A program made the translations under genes and the position numbers. The notes beneath the pieces are model-generated. The model ran no database searches. It saw nothing but the letters and a program-made list of their open reading frames with translations, and had not been told where the DNA came from. A DNA stretch of 44,416 nt from an uncultured Porphyromonadaceae bacterium (GTDB taxonomy: Bacteria; Bacteroidota; Bacteroidia; Bacteroidales; Muribaculaceae), in assembly GCA_947174305.1 (NCBI GenBank), contig CAMWIH010000003.1:1-44416 (forward strand), given 5' to 3'. Positions 14,492 to 24,391 of this stretch are shown here, piece by piece; within the stretch, counting starts at the first letter, position 1; the number at the start of each line of letters is the position of its first letter.

Positions 14492-16942
14492 TTACAAAGC
14501 TATTTTGGCAACCCGTGATCCTCTCTTTACAATATATACTCCTGGAGTAGTGGGCATGGCTATCTTTGTGCCCTGAAGAGTGTAATATTCAGTAGGAGTG
14601 TTGTCCTGCTCAATGATTTCAAAAATGGCTGATGGATCATACTTGGACAAATCGAAGGTGTTTTTTGAGGTCCAGTCGCTCTCCAAGAAATCTTCGGTGC
14701 CACGTGGCACAGCCTTTATCCGGTATTCATACAAGCCTCCCTCCTTGAGATTGGATAGGGTATGGCTCATATCTTCAATCCCCTCTATCAGGATAACCTC
14801 ACCACCATCTCCGGTAATCCCTCCGTAGGCTTTGGTATCACCGTTATAGATATCAACCCTACTCAAATAGATCCTCTTCTTAGGGCCTTCAATACCGATC
14901 GACACGGAATTCATTTCATTCGCCCGGCCTTGCAATACAACCTCGTAATCCCGGCTTTCGGAAGTCAGAGGGACTGTAAGCTCTTCCAACGCTTCGCCTC
15001 CGCTCTTAACTGTCACAATGGCCACGCCTACATCGTTATTATAGCTTTTAGCATTGAACACCACACTCACCTTTCCGCTATCACCACATTCAAATTCAGG
15101 GGAGGTGGCACAGCCACCCTGACGTGAAGAACCGAGACGCAACCCATCCTCCTCAATCGCACCATAATCATCTATGGTCCAACCGTGTTCATTATTCTCG
15201 AATACGGTATGCGAAATAAGGTCAGGACAATTCCGGTCGCGTTCCTTGAGTTCGATTGTGAAAGTTGCGTCACACTCCAAATCGGCATCCCAATTAAGGG
15301 TGGCCGAAATCGGTGAACTTATCACAACATCCTTCACCTCCGGTGTAAATAGCTTTGCGGCCATCCCTTTCATCAACCAGAAAGAAAGGGTGCCATCATC
15401 GTTAAGCGAGATTTCGGTGACAGGTTTCCCAAGCTTCTCACCGGTGTTTACCCTCTGGGAAGGTGAGGAGGAATCAGTGAAGGCATCATTGCCGTTGTAT
15501 GGCCACAGATCTCCTTTGGCATCATTTGCATCAAAACTATATTCAGTCTGTTTAAGACGATTGTCTGCAGGCACGGGAGTCATGCGCTGCAGGCTGTAAT
15601 TATTCACGGTATTGACATCCCAGGCATTTTTGTCATACGTTACATGCGTAATCAGCATTCCGTCGGCCGGGATATATGCGTCCCATCCCTGCCTCTGTCG
15701 GTTTTCAAGGATGAAATACTCATTCTCATCAAGCGGATTCGTAAGCTTTATTGCTTTGTCGGTTTCCAGATTCTTCTGATTCAGCACCGGAAGGGTGTAT
15801 TCCCTGTTGGCTCTCCCCTCCTCGATCTCAATCCAGCCCATGAAAGCCTTCTCGTATGCGCTGTAACCGATAGGGGTGTAGGAATCATTGTTATAGGAAC
15901 CGCTGTCCATCAGCGACCACGGACCCATCCCGTAAAATACATATTTTGTATCATAGAAATCCGGCAAACCGAGGCAGTGGGAAAATTCGTGGCAGAAAGT
16001 TCCGATTCCGGCAATCTTGCCTAAGTCCTGGCCGTTAAGCTCATTGAAAACAGCAAATTTATTAACCTTTGTGTCGTCAAGGAGAAGAGCTTTCCCATGG
16101 TCGGATGCCGAGAGAGTCCATTGGGCAGGCCAGATTGCATTCTGCGCATCCGGATCTGTGGAAGAAGCCTCCCCGTCGCCGGCGTAGAGGACAATCAGCA
16201 CATCGCACTCCCCATCGCCATTATTGTCATAGAGGCTGTAGTCGATATCGCCATCAAGACCTACTGCACCCTCTGCAACCATATTTCCAAGATTCTTATC
16301 GCTGCCGAAGGCATTGTTTCCTCCGTAATATGCACGTTGCTCAGAGAGTGTGTAGGGGCCATAAAGGTCAAACTGTGGAGTAAATTTTCCATTTGACTGG
16401 TCGGCAAAATATTGAAACGCACTATTTTCACCCTCGGCAAAGAATTTCCTGAATGTTGCTATCGGGTCTGCATCCTTAAACCTCTTATCCTGATATTCAA
16501 CCAACAGAATGGGAACACGAGGGGAACCGTTGTTGGCCACCTCAGGTTCCGAGGTTGCACGTGTGGTGACGCTGTTTACCCTGCGCTTAGAAATCTGATC
16601 CCGGTTGCTGCTAACCAATTCTTCAAATGAAAGTGACTTGGCCTCCTTTTGAAGGAAATTCAATTCAGCTTCACTCCTTGACTCGGGATTATGAGCCTTG
16701 ACCCGGGGAGATGCATTTACCGGACGATAATAAAAATCTCCTTTCGCATCGCGAACCACCGCCAGACCGTCAGAGGTGAGATAAGTATGGAAATGCTCAT
16801 CGCCCACAAGCATAACGTTTATTTCCGTGCCATCGCTCTGTGCGTATGTGCGCAAGCCGCGCTTGGCCGGTATGGCCACTGCGCTCAGACACGTCGCAAC
16901 CGCCAGCCCTGTCAATAGTATTGTTTTAAGATTCATTGTCAT
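14492..16942 (-). CDS. Secreted M6-like metalloprotease, T9SS substrate
   Basis: An 816-aa secreted zinc protease resembling the M6 (immune inhibitor A) family. Signal peptide residues 1-24 (LSAVAIPAKRG) precede a propeptide-like region to about 130. The catalytic domain has HEFSHCLGLPD, with His318, Glu319 and His322 as zinc ligands/base and Asp328 as likely third ligand, followed by the Met-turn-like GPWSLMDSGS. About 570-720 is a jelly-roll domain of choice-of-anchor J type (NNEHGWTIDDYG), then a fibronectin-III-like stretch. The end (YTLQGTKIAMPTTPGVYIVK...) is a T9SS-like sorting signal. The second ATG, 6 bp in, is an equal start choice. It is downstream of the 1024-aa gene by 103 bp, with a hairpin between. 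Confidence 0.88.
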   Translation of the reverse strand: MTMNLKTILLTGLAVATCLSAVAIPAKRGLRTYAQSDGTEINVMLVGDEHFHTYLTSDGLAVVRDAKGDFYYRPVNASPRVKAHNPESRSEAELNFLQKEAKSLSFEELVSSNRDQISKRRVNSVTTRATSEPEVANNGSPRVPILLVEYQDKRFKDADPIATFRKFFAEGENSAFQYFADQSNGKFTPQFDLYGPYTLSEQRAYYGGNNAFGSDKNLGNMVAEGAVGLDGDIDYSLYDNNGDGECDVLIVLYAGDGEASSTDPDAQNAIWPAQWTLSASDHGKALLLDDTKVNKFAVFNELNGQDLGKIAGIGTFCHEFSHCLGLPDFYDTKYVFYGMGPWSLMDSGSYNNDSYTPIGYSAYEKAFMGWIEIEEGRANREYTLPVLNQKNLETDKAIKLTNPLDENEYFILENRQRQGWDAYIPADGMLITHVTYDKNAWDVNTVNNYSLQRMTPVPADNRLKQTEYSFDANDAKGDLWPYNGNDAFTDSSSPSQRVNTGEKLGKPVTEISLNDDGTLSFWLMKGMAAKLFTPEVKDVVISSPISATLNWDADLECDATFTIELKERDRNCPDLISHTVFENNEHGWTIDDYGAIEEDGLRLGSSRQGGCATSPEFECGDSGKVSVVFNAKSYNNDVGVAIVTVKSGGEALEELTVPLTSESRDYEVVLQGRANEMNSVSIGIEGPKKRIYLSRVDIYNGDTKAYGGITGDGGEVILIEGIEDMSHTLSNLKEGGLYEYRIKAVPRGTEDFLESDWTSKNTFDLSKYDPSAIFEIIEQDNTPTEYYTLQGTKIAMPTTPGVYIVKRGSRVAKIAL

Positions 16943-16965
16943 TTTAACGCATTGTTATTAGCAAG

Positions 16966-17000
16966 TCGCACTTCCGAAGAATCACTCTCCAGAAGTGCGA
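16966..17000. other. Stem-loop ahead of the M6 protease gene
   Basis: A perfect 9-bp inverted repeat (TCGCACTTC at 16966-16974, GAAGTGCGA at 16992-17000) with a 17-nt loop lies between the 1024-aa gene and the M6 protease gene. No T-run follows, so it may stabilise or partly attenuate a joint transcript and is not a clear terminator. Confidence 0.6.
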
Positions 17001-17045
17001 TACTAACCAATTAATTACTACATTTATTATTTACATATATGACAT

Positions 17046-20000
17046 TTATCGATTTAGCACTTTCTTTCCATCACGGATGATGATGCCTTTGGTATCGGGA
17101 GCCACGCGGCGTCCCATAAGATCGAAGGAGATTCCTTCAAGCTTTTTCGGGCCATCATAAAATGCCTCATCCACTCCGGCTACCGCAGCCGCGTTCATAC
17201 GATATACGGGTGATGACTCACCTGTATCGTAAGTGGCGGAAACGCCATACCAATGCATGTCGGCATTGTTGAGGCCGTTGAAGCTATAAGCCTTGGCATC
17301 GGCACCCTTTGTGGCAACCACATCTCCATCAAGGTAGAGATTATATCCACTCAAGATATTGGGACGCGGAGTGTATGTGACGGCATCTATCATCATACCG
17401 AACACATCCTCAGAAGTGTGACGTATAGCGAAGTATTTAGTTCCTGCAGGGAGTTCAACTTCAAACTCTCTCCATCTGATTTCTGTGGCCTGACCACGTT
17501 TGAGCAACGTGAAATCACCAACATTGTCTCCGGTTGTCGAAACAAGCACCTCGAATGTCTCATCACCATACTGAGTATTGATTGCATTATACATGAAATT
17601 CAATACCTGCTCCTCACCTGAAAGTTCAGGAGATATGAGCCAGTTGTCGGCCGGTGAACCATCGTTCGGACACCACGCAATCATATATTGCTCGCCATCG
17701 AACGCCTTATACTCATTATAATCGTCAAGGAATGACTCGCTCACCTTACCGGGGTTGAACACCTGCCAAGCCGAAGGTTCACCGTTAGCAGGAAGAGATG
17801 CTGTCTGGAAGGAATAGGTGGTCATGGCGTCGCCGTCATATACTTTCCAGTTGCCGAATTCTCCTTTCTCCTTTACAAGATTTCCTAAACTGAATGCAGG
17901 GAAACGACCATCCTCAAAACTCTCCTCTATTTCCCCGGATGTGCCTTCAGGCTCCTTCCACGTGATATCTGCACCGCCCGCACTCTCACTCATGGTCAAT
18001 TCTGAAGGCTGAGGCAGATAATTCTTGCTTACTGTGGTATGAGCGAAACTTATATTGTTATCGCTGTTCTCATCTCCATCAAGGACAACCTCTGCCATCA
18101 CCTCTCGGTCACCCTCTGTGCCTGTGACAATGAAAGGAAGGGTCAGCTCATGGCTGTATGTGCCGAAAGACTCTATCTTTTGGTTTACAGTCTCCTCCCC
18201 TCTTGGTTCTCCTCTATAGAGGAAACGCACTGAGAAATTCTCTACAGGCTCGAGTCCCTCATTGCCAATGAGCAGGGTTGCAGGGGTCTTGTTAATACCA
18301 TAATCCGACACGGGAGGCAACTGAAGAATCAACGACAGGTCTTTATTCTTAATATCATAAAGCTTGATATTATCGAAAAGATATGCACCTACATTCTTGA
18401 AGTCGCAGCAAATTCGGAATTTGATATATCTTTCCTTAGCAAAATCTTTAAGGCTCACCGAATATTTCTGATAGCTGTTCCCCGGAGTGAACTCGGCTAC
18501 TTTCGCAGTTTCTCCATTTGGGCGTTCCACCTCAACATAGATACTGTTGGACGCACCCTGCACTGACTTGGAATCAAAAGTGAGGGTAGGATTAGTGGCA
18601 GTGGAAATATCAATCTTTCCGGCGGTGAGATATCCGGTGGCGTTGGCGGCCTCAGCATAGAATATCAAGGCAAGCTTATCACCGTCGGATGCATCCTCGC
18701 TTAGGCCAAGGATTGTGGTTTTGGGAGCTGAAACACCATAAGACCATGTTGAGTTCTGAAAGCCATTCTCTGCCACATGCTCCTCGAACGGAATAGAAAG
18801 AGGCTTGCCCACATAATGCGACGCCATTGTGTAGTCGCCTGTTCCGCCGGCAGTAACCGGAATCACTACGAAATATTTGCGCTGCTGAGTGCCTTCGTCA
18901 TTCTTGTATGGGAATGATCCTTTAGTTTCACCGGTCACAGTGGCAACCAACTCATCGATTGCCAAGCCACCGGCTTCAGTGGTGGTAGTGGTGAAAAGGA
19001 AATATTTAGTGGTGGCCGGATTAACCCTCTGACCATTCACTCCGACTGTTGCAACGGGATCCCACGACATTGTGATTGTGTTGGCATCAGGTTCGGAATA
19101 GGTTACGTTGGTCACAGCCTTTGGCACATCAACACCTACAAATACATCCAGTTCTGCAATCTCACCCTGTCCGTTTTCCGAATAGGTGAGAACCTGATAA
19201 TTGTTCGTTCCATTAGGGATGGATCCATCATCCGTATGACTTAACGCGGTGCCGGGAGCCACATCCTCATACGTCTTGATAACTTCGCCATTGCGACGAA
19301 GCTCAACTCTTTTCAGGTTTCCGCTAAGGGTCTGGCCACCTATTGTCTTGGAAGGAGCCGTGAAATCTACTTTCACTACCAGCATGCCGCTTTCGTCGGC
19401 CGTTGCAGTAAAAGGCGAAGCCTTTGCCGGAGCAGTAGCCTTGGGTATTACCTCCAGTCTTATCTGTTTCACATCGAGCTCGCCGCGATATGCATCACTC
19501 ACACAATGCACGCCAAGGTTGTAATCACCTGTCTTATCAACAGTGATACCCTCATTTGTGTAGTCATTGAATGTTCCGCCACGGACAGTCTTACGGTTCA
19601 TCACCCTCTTGCCGCTGTTCATGGCATCGACAGTGACACCTTGTCCGAGATACACCTCAAACTTCTCCTCATAGTCACCGTAATAAGTGCTCTTGAAGTT
19701 CTTGCAGTTAACTGTGAGCTTGTACTCATTGCCCTCCTCCAGATGGATTGCAGGAGAGATAAGCCAGTCATCGGCGTTGTTTTCACCGCTATATGAGTAA
19801 CGGGCGGTCTGCTTCTCGTCATTGTAATACCAGGTGCAGGGCTTTCCACTGCTCTTATTGTCGTTGTTGGCATTTATGACTGTAAACTCATCGAACATCT
19901 CCTGAGTAGGGAAGGTAGCCAGATATGGAATAACTTTCACCTCTGAGGAACGAGTGGAGTGTGCTTTAACATTATTTGAATGCAGACCCTTGGGTGAAGT

Positions 20001-20120
20001 TTCCAGAACCGGCTCCTCTGCCATAAATTTCGGTGCCGGCGATTCCTTCTGCATTCCTGCATAAAGCCCTGCCGACGTTAACGCCGCAAGACCTAATGCA
20101 CAAGCTAAAATCGTTTTCAT
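17046..20120 (-). CDS. Choice-of-anchor J / fibronectin-III surface protein
   Basis: A 1024-aa secreted protein with signal peptide (1-21), related to the cleaved-adhesin modules of Porphyromonas hemagglutinins. Choice-of-anchor J jelly-rolls are seen at about 55-225 (ADDWLISPAI near 118), 440-590 (a divergent copy without the DDW box) and 740-920 (ADNWLISPEL near 827). Fibronectin-III domains lie between, and a CARDB-like stretch follows the second module. The C-terminus (FDLMGRRVAPDTKGIIIRDG...) is a short T9SS-like sorting signal. It probably acts at the cell surface in binding glycan or protein; no catalytic motif is seen. It lies only 23 bp after the 491-aa gene, so the two form an operon. 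Confidence 0.85.
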   Translation of the reverse strand: MKTILACALGLAALTSAGLYAGMQKESPAPKFMAEEPVLETSPKGLHSNNVKAHSTRSSEVKVIPYLATFPTQEMFDEFTVINANNDNKSSGKPCTWYYNDEKQTARYSYSGENNADDWLISPAIHLEEGNEYKLTVNCKNFKSTYYGDYEEKFEVYLGQGVTVDAMNSGKRVMNRKTVRGGTFNDYTNEGITVDKTGDYNLGVHCVSDAYRGELDVKQIRLEVIPKATAPAKASPFTATADESGMLVVKVDFTAPSKTIGGQTLSGNLKRVELRRNGEVIKTYEDVAPGTALSHTDDGSIPNGTNNYQVLTYSENGQGEIAELDVFVGVDVPKAVTNVTYSEPDANTITMSWDPVATVGVNGQRVNPATTKYFLFTTTTTEAGGLAIDELVATVTGETKGSFPYKNDEGTQQRKYFVVIPVTAGGTGDYTMASHYVGKPLSIPFEEHVAENGFQNSTWSYGVSAPKTTILGLSEDASDGDKLALIFYAEAANATGYLTAGKIDISTATNPTLTFDSKSVQGASNSIYVEVERPNGETAKVAEFTPGNSYQKYSVSLKDFAKERYIKFRICCDFKNVGAYLFDNIKLYDIKNKDLSLILQLPPVSDYGINKTPATLLIGNEGLEPVENFSVRFLYRGEPRGEETVNQKIESFGTYSHELTLPFIVTGTEGDREVMAEVVLDGDENSDNNISFAHTTVSKNYLPQPSELTMSESAGGADITWKEPEGTSGEIEESFEDGRFPAFSLGNLVKEKGEFGNWKVYDGDAMTTYSFQTASLPANGEPSAWQVFNPGKVSESFLDDYNEYKAFDGEQYMIAWCPNDGSPADNWLISPELSGEEQVLNFMYNAINTQYGDETFEVLVSTTGDNVGDFTLLKRGQATEIRWREFEVELPAGTKYFAIRHTSEDVFGMMIDAVTYTPRPNILSGYNLYLDGDVVATKGADAKAYSFNGLNNADMHWYGVSATYDTGESSPVYRMNAAAVAGVDEAFYDGPKKLEGISFDLMGRRVAPDTKGIIIRDGKKVLNR

Positions 20121-20143
20121 TCTATTATTAAGTTATTAAGGTT

Positions 20144-21619
20144 TTATTTGAAAATTATTTTCTTTCCGTTCTGAATATAGATAGAGCCTTTCTGAGGAGT
20201 TGTCACGCGGTTACCCATAAGGTCATAGATAACTGTATTCTCTGCGTTTTCCTCAGCGAAAATTGAGTTCACGCCGGATGCCTGATCCACCTTCAGACCA
20301 TACATATAATACTCAATTGCTACAGTAGGATTATTGTTGCAATAAATGCCTATGTTATAGTTGCCCGGTTCCTGAATCCTAATTTCAAAATTCTTATCCT
20401 GCGGGCTGAATGTAGTGAGGTCATCGCGTGTCAAAACACCGATACGTGCCTCGCGCGAGTCGGGTGTATTGTCCTTCATAAGCCAGAACTCAAGATTGCC
20501 ATGATAGCCGTAACCTGTCCAAACCATAGGGTAAGTGCCGGCAACCGGGAAGTTCAAGGCCGGAGAGATCACCCAGTCATCCTCGACAGTATCATTTCTG
20601 CTGTTAGGATAATAGATGTAGTAAGTGCCGTAGCCACCTTCCCACTGTTTCCATGTCAAGCCGTCACCATTGGCGTCAACAAATGTCCAGAGATAATCCA
20701 CCGCCTCTGAGTTAGTGAAATCTGATTCGAAAGGAAGGGGAAGTGAAGAAAGCTTGCCTACATAATGAGTGGTAACGGTAGCCGGCGCCCCTTCTGCCTG
20801 TGCCACAGCAGCCACTGAATAGTCGTAATATCCGGGCTCTGTGATGGATTCATCAATGTAGCTCGTGGCATCTCCCGCAAGGGTGGCTATAAGTTCTTCA
20901 TTACGGTAAATCTTCACAGCCGTGAGGTCCGACGGTTTTAGTGCGCCCTCAGTATCATCTGTTGTAGGCAATACCCAGGTTAGGGTAACCTTCATCTCCT
21001 CGCCTTCGTTGGTGGCTGTGAGGTCGGTGATGATAGAGGGGGTGAGCTTATAATCAACAATCTCAAATCCTGTGAGGAAAAGACGGTAGCCTGTCACCGG
21101 CGAATAGACATGGAAACCGAAATTGAATTCCCCTGTCTTTTCAGAAGTGATCGCCACACTCTTCTTCTCAAAGTTGGTATAGTTCATATATTTGGAAACG
21201 CCGAAGAGTTGCTTTGCTTCTGGAGATTTCATGGCTTCAAGAGTGGCGCCCTCGCCCATGACCACTTCGTAAGATTCGCTGAAACCATCTGTCATGACAA
21301 GCCAGGATACCTTGTACATCTTTCCTTCCTCAAGATAGATTGCCGGCGAAACCAACCAGTCATCGGCTGGTATTGGTGATTCCAATGATCGTTCATATAA
21401 GGCACCCACACCAAATTCTGTTTTCTTGAAAGCATCACGGTCTGAATAAGACCATTTTTTACTGTCTTCATTTGCATTGATAACAGTCCATTCCTTATCA
21501 AGTCCTCTTGAGTCCTCATTACCGATTGCGGATACGTAAGGCACGAGATGTTGTGCCTGTCCCGAGATTGCGAAAGCTGCAAGAGCGAGCGCACTGATTA
21601 GAGTAGATTTAATTTTCAT
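20144..21619 (-). CDS. Choice-of-anchor J surface protein (491 aa)
   Basis: The smallest member of the local family. It has a signal peptide (1-22, ending GQAQH), a choice-of-anchor J jelly-roll at about 25-190 with DDWLVSPAIYLEEGK near 86, and a fibronectin-III domain (about 195-285). A second jelly-roll follows at about 290-450 (EDDWVISPALNF near 345), then a T9SS-like tail (VIYDLMGNRVTTPQKGSIYI). The role is probably surface adhesion or glycan binding (inference from the fold). It starts 92 bp after the 808-aa gene, across a GC-rich hairpin, and runs into the 1024-aa gene. No TAnnTTTG promoter is seen in front of it, so it may be read through from the 808-aa gene. Confidence 0.83.
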   Translation of the reverse strand: MKIKSTLISALALAAFAISGQAQHLVPYVSAIGNEDSRGLDKEWTVINANEDSKKWSYSDRDAFKKTEFGVGALYERSLESPIPADDWLVSPAIYLEEGKMYKVSWLVMTDGFSESYEVVMGEGATLEAMKSPEAKQLFGVSKYMNYTNFEKKSVAITSEKTGEFNFGFHVYSPVTGYRLFLTGFEIVDYKLTPSIITDLTATNEGEEMKVTLTWVLPTTDDTEGALKPSDLTAVKIYRNEELIATLAGDATSYIDESITEPGYYDYSVAAVAQAEGAPATVTTHYVGKLSSLPLPFESDFTNSEAVDYLWTFVDANGDGLTWKQWEGGYGTYYIYYPNSRNDTVEDDWVISPALNFPVAGTYPMVWTGYGYHGNLEFWLMKDNTPDSREARIGVLTRDDLTTFSPQDKNFEIRIQEPGNYNIGIYCNNNPTVAIEYYMYGLKVDQASGVNSIFAEENAENTVIYDLMGNRVTTPQKGSIYIQNGKKIIFK

Positions 21620-21660
21620 GAGTGTTTAGTTTTTATTTTATTACACTTGTTACTTTTTCC

Positions 21661-21687
21661 CTCCCCGGGCCTCCGCGACCCGGGGAG
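21661..21687. other. GC-rich stem-loop between two adhesin-like genes
   Basis: CTCCCCGGG (21661-21669) and CCCGGGGAG (21679-21687) form a perfect 9-bp GC stem with a 9-nt loop, between the 808-aa gene and the 491-aa gene. On the minus strand it is followed by GGGAAAAAG and not by T, so it is more likely a transcript-stabilising or attenuating stem than a strong terminator. Confidence 0.65.
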
Positions 21688-21711
21688 GAGAGTTTTGAAT
21701 GGTTGGTTTTC

Positions 21712-24138
21712 TTATTTAATCATTACTGCTTTTCCATTTATCACATAGATTCCGTGGCGCGGATAAGCAACCTTTCTTCCGTTCAGGTCATAAACAGCGT
21801 CGGGAATGATATCTTCTGTGATTATTTCAAAAATTGCGGATGTGTTTTCTTTCTCTTTGATGAAGGCACTCATTGAAGCGTAGGAAGGAAGATAAGCCGT
21901 GTTGTCGGGCATTGTTATCCCTTCGGTAAGCTTATAGAAACCCATACCTTCCGTGCCGTTCCGATATACGAAGGCTCCTGCCGTAACAGGCACTCCGGTA
22001 ATGGCAGACTTGAGTTGGTTGCCGGAAACTGTCTCTGCATCATCGCAATAAGCCACCTCATATTCACCGGCCTCTGCTTTGATAAGGATTCCGGTTGAGG
22101 CAGGAACTTTCTCAATTTCCTTGCATGAGTAAGTTCCCTCTTCCACCTTATCTATAATATAGGCGGTGATTCCCTCTGCCGATGAGAAATCAAGACCACG
22201 GTCAAGGCTGTAGGTCATCGAGCCGTTCTCTCCTACCGTGATGGTCTGGGTGGATTTTATCACAGGGCCTCCATCTGCTGATATGAAATTTACATTTCCT
22301 ATAGAGGAGCGGAGATAGCCCGATCCGGCAGGAAGCGTTGCAGCCTCTTCCGTTCTGTAGAAACCCATCCCCTTATCGCCATCACGATAGATGAAATCGC
22401 CGGCTGACAGATTCTGTCCGTTTATGGCACCCACTATCACGTTCCCTTCCAGAGCAGATGCTGTGGTGATATAAGGAATCCTGTATTCTCCGGCCTCGCC
22501 CTTCAGGATAACACCTGCCGATGCCGGAACCTGCGCCACTTCGTTGATGGTTAGGATATCATCCTCAACTGTGGCATAATATGCTTTAACCCCGGCAACA
22601 GCCGTGAAATCGAGAGCATCTTTGCTGCTGAATGCCATTGAGCCTTCTGCCGGTATAGTGATGGTCTGATAGATGTCATCTTCCGTAATCTCCGACACGC
22701 TGAAGGCATTGATGGTATAGGGGGATGCCGCACTGGGGCTATTATAGCATCTTATGCCTATGTAATAGTTACCAGCCTCTGCAACAGTGAAGTCCATCTT
22801 CTTCTCCACAGTGCTGTAACCCGTCAATTCCGCCTGCCCTATCTCAACAGCATCATCCGATGTCATGGCGGCAACGGTGTTGGCGTCGCCAAACGCGAAG
22901 AGCAGCTTTCCGTTGTAGCAACTTCCTTTCCATGTCAAACGATAGGTTCCGGCCTTCTCGAACGATAGTTCGGGACTGATCAGCCAGTCATCTTCGGTTA
23001 TGGCCGATGAATAGTTTTCAAATTTGAATGAGGAGCCGTCGAACTTCCACCCTGTTCCATCCTCATTATTATCTATGGTGGTCCAGAAAGCTTCGGTCAT
23101 CTTGGCATCGGAAAAGTCTGCGGTGTAGGGTATGGTGTAAGGCTTCATCTCCCCCACGAATGGAGTCTCGACAACAGCCGAGGCTCCCTCTCTTGTCCCG
23201 ACAGCGGCTACGGTATAGGTATAGAACCCTGATGCCGGCACATTATCTGTATAGCTTGTGGCGGCGCCCTCGGTGGTCTTGACAAGTTCCTCTCCTCTCC
23301 AGATCTTTACCGCGCTGATATCCTCAACGTTCAAGGGCTTGCCTGCCTCATCCTTCTCAGGGAGCTTCCACGAGAGGTCAACCTTAAGTTCGGTTCCGAC
23401 AGGGGTGGCCGTCAGGTCGGTGATTGCTCCGGGGATTACTATGCTTTCACTCCCCTCCACGATTTCAAATTTCGTAAGGAAAAGATTTCCTCCCTGGGCT
23501 TTGATACTGTTAAACCAGAAGCCGAAACGGTATTCGCCCGTTGCCTCCGGCTGGAAGCTATAGATTGATTGTTTGATTGTGTTCTTTTCAGTAGTCACTT
23601 CCCCGATAGTCTCACCCTCATCAAGCCGTGCATCGAGCACCTCCGGATAGGTGAGGTTTTCATTCTCCTCCTGCATCTTCAGGAAATCCTCTTCGCTTAC
23701 ATTAGGGGCTATCATTGTCTTATAGCTCATGGAATAACTCGATGAATAGCTATACCAGGAGATATTGTAGGTCTTACCCGCCTCGAGGGTTATGGGGGGT
23801 GAGATCAACCAGTCGTCGGTATTGTAATAAGCGAGCACGTTCAGCATGACACCACCACTTGCACCCACTCCGGTTATATTAGCATTGCGTGCATATTTCC
23901 ATTCGTTGGTATAAACTGTGACAACACCTTCGCTGCTTACCGATTTCCCTTTATCAGCATCCACTGCTGTCCACGCCGGGTCTATCTTTCCTACCGAACC
24001 TGCGGCACTCGTAGATGAAGATTCCGGTATGCCTAAATCAGATGAATAGGGCACAGTCACAGCTTTCTGCGTCTGCGAAAATGCTGCCATAGCCGTTGCA
24101 ACTGAAACAAAAGTCAAAAGTAATCTTTTTCTCATCAT
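21712..24138 (-). CDS. Choice-of-anchor J surface protein, paralogue A (808 aa)
   Basis: A secreted protein with signal peptide (1-21, ending AAFSQ) and a first jelly-roll at about 25-215 (DDWLISPPI near 108). A fibronectin-III domain spans about 220-325 and a second jelly-roll about 330-485 (EDDWLISPEL near 383). Two copies of a roughly 120-aa module follow (about 490-615 and 620-745), each opening with ITI/ITV-xxxGSM and containing VPAS(A/T)G(V/I)xxK and GMGFY. I do not recognise this module. The tail YDLNGRKVAYPRHGIYVING is T9SS-like. It is a clear paralogue of the 809-aa gene at 24720-27149, and their promoters are also conserved. It may head an operon with the 491-aa and 1024-aa genes. 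Confidence 0.85.
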   Translation of the reverse strand: MMRKRLLLTFVSVATAMAAFSQTQKAVTVPYSSDLGIPESSSTSAAGSVGKIDPAWTAVDADKGKSVSSEGVVTVYTNEWKYARNANITGVGASGGVMLNVLAYYNTDDWLISPPITLEAGKTYNISWYSYSSSYSMSYKTMIAPNVSEEDFLKMQEENENLTYPEVLDARLDEGETIGEVTTEKNTIKQSIYSFQPEATGEYRFGFWFNSIKAQGGNLFLTKFEIVEGSESIVIPGAITDLTATPVGTELKVDLSWKLPEKDEAGKPLNVEDISAVKIWRGEELVKTTEGAATSYTDNVPASGFYTYTVAAVGTREGASAVVETPFVGEMKPYTIPYTADFSDAKMTEAFWTTIDNNEDGTGWKFDGSSFKFENYSSAITEDDWLISPELSFEKAGTYRLTWKGSCYNGKLLFAFGDANTVAAMTSDDAVEIGQAELTGYSTVEKKMDFTVAEAGNYYIGIRCYNSPSAASPYTINAFSVSEITEDDIYQTITIPAEGSMAFSSKDALDFTAVAGVKAYYATVEDDILTINEVAQVPASAGVILKGEAGEYRIPYITTASALEGNVIVGAINGQNLSAGDFIYRDGDKGMGFYRTEEAATLPAGSGYLRSSIGNVNFISADGGPVIKSTQTITVGENGSMTYSLDRGLDFSSAEGITAYIIDKVEEGTYSCKEIEKVPASTGILIKAEAGEYEVAYCDDAETVSGNQLKSAITGVPVTAGAFVYRNGTEGMGFYKLTEGITMPDNTAYLPSYASMSAFIKEKENTSAIFEIITEDIIPDAVYDLNGRKVAYPRHGIYVINGKAVMIK

Positions 24139-24245
24139 ACATTAATATTAGGGTTGCAAATAATTTAATCTTAAAGGATTTTTCTCATATTTTCTAAAAT
24201 TCACTTACAATATGATTTCTCCAAAAATTAAATTTTTTCTTGCCA

Positions 24246-24391
24246 CAAATATAATCAACAATGAAGCTTTGCGTTAGTTTTTCATAACCAAAGTAAACTA
24301 CAATTATATGCCGACACACCATTTAATGAACTACATCGACATATCTAAATAGCTAATAATTAATGATTTATTTTTTAATATTGAACTACAT
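24246..24391 (-). promoter_or_regulatory. Three-box promoter of paralogue A
   Basis: Reading toward the gene (minus strand) there are three boxes and then a -7 box. The boxes hold GTAGTT with AACTAC on the plus strand at 24384-24389, 24329-24334 and 24296-24301. The two outer ones are within an identical 10-mer TGAACTACAT (24382-24391, 24327-24336) and the inner one is AAACTACAATT (24295-24305). The -7 box is TATATTTG (plus CAAATATA, 24246-24253), followed by conserved TGGCAAGAAAA. The same layout and spacing occurs at 27227-27371. Confidence 0.7.
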
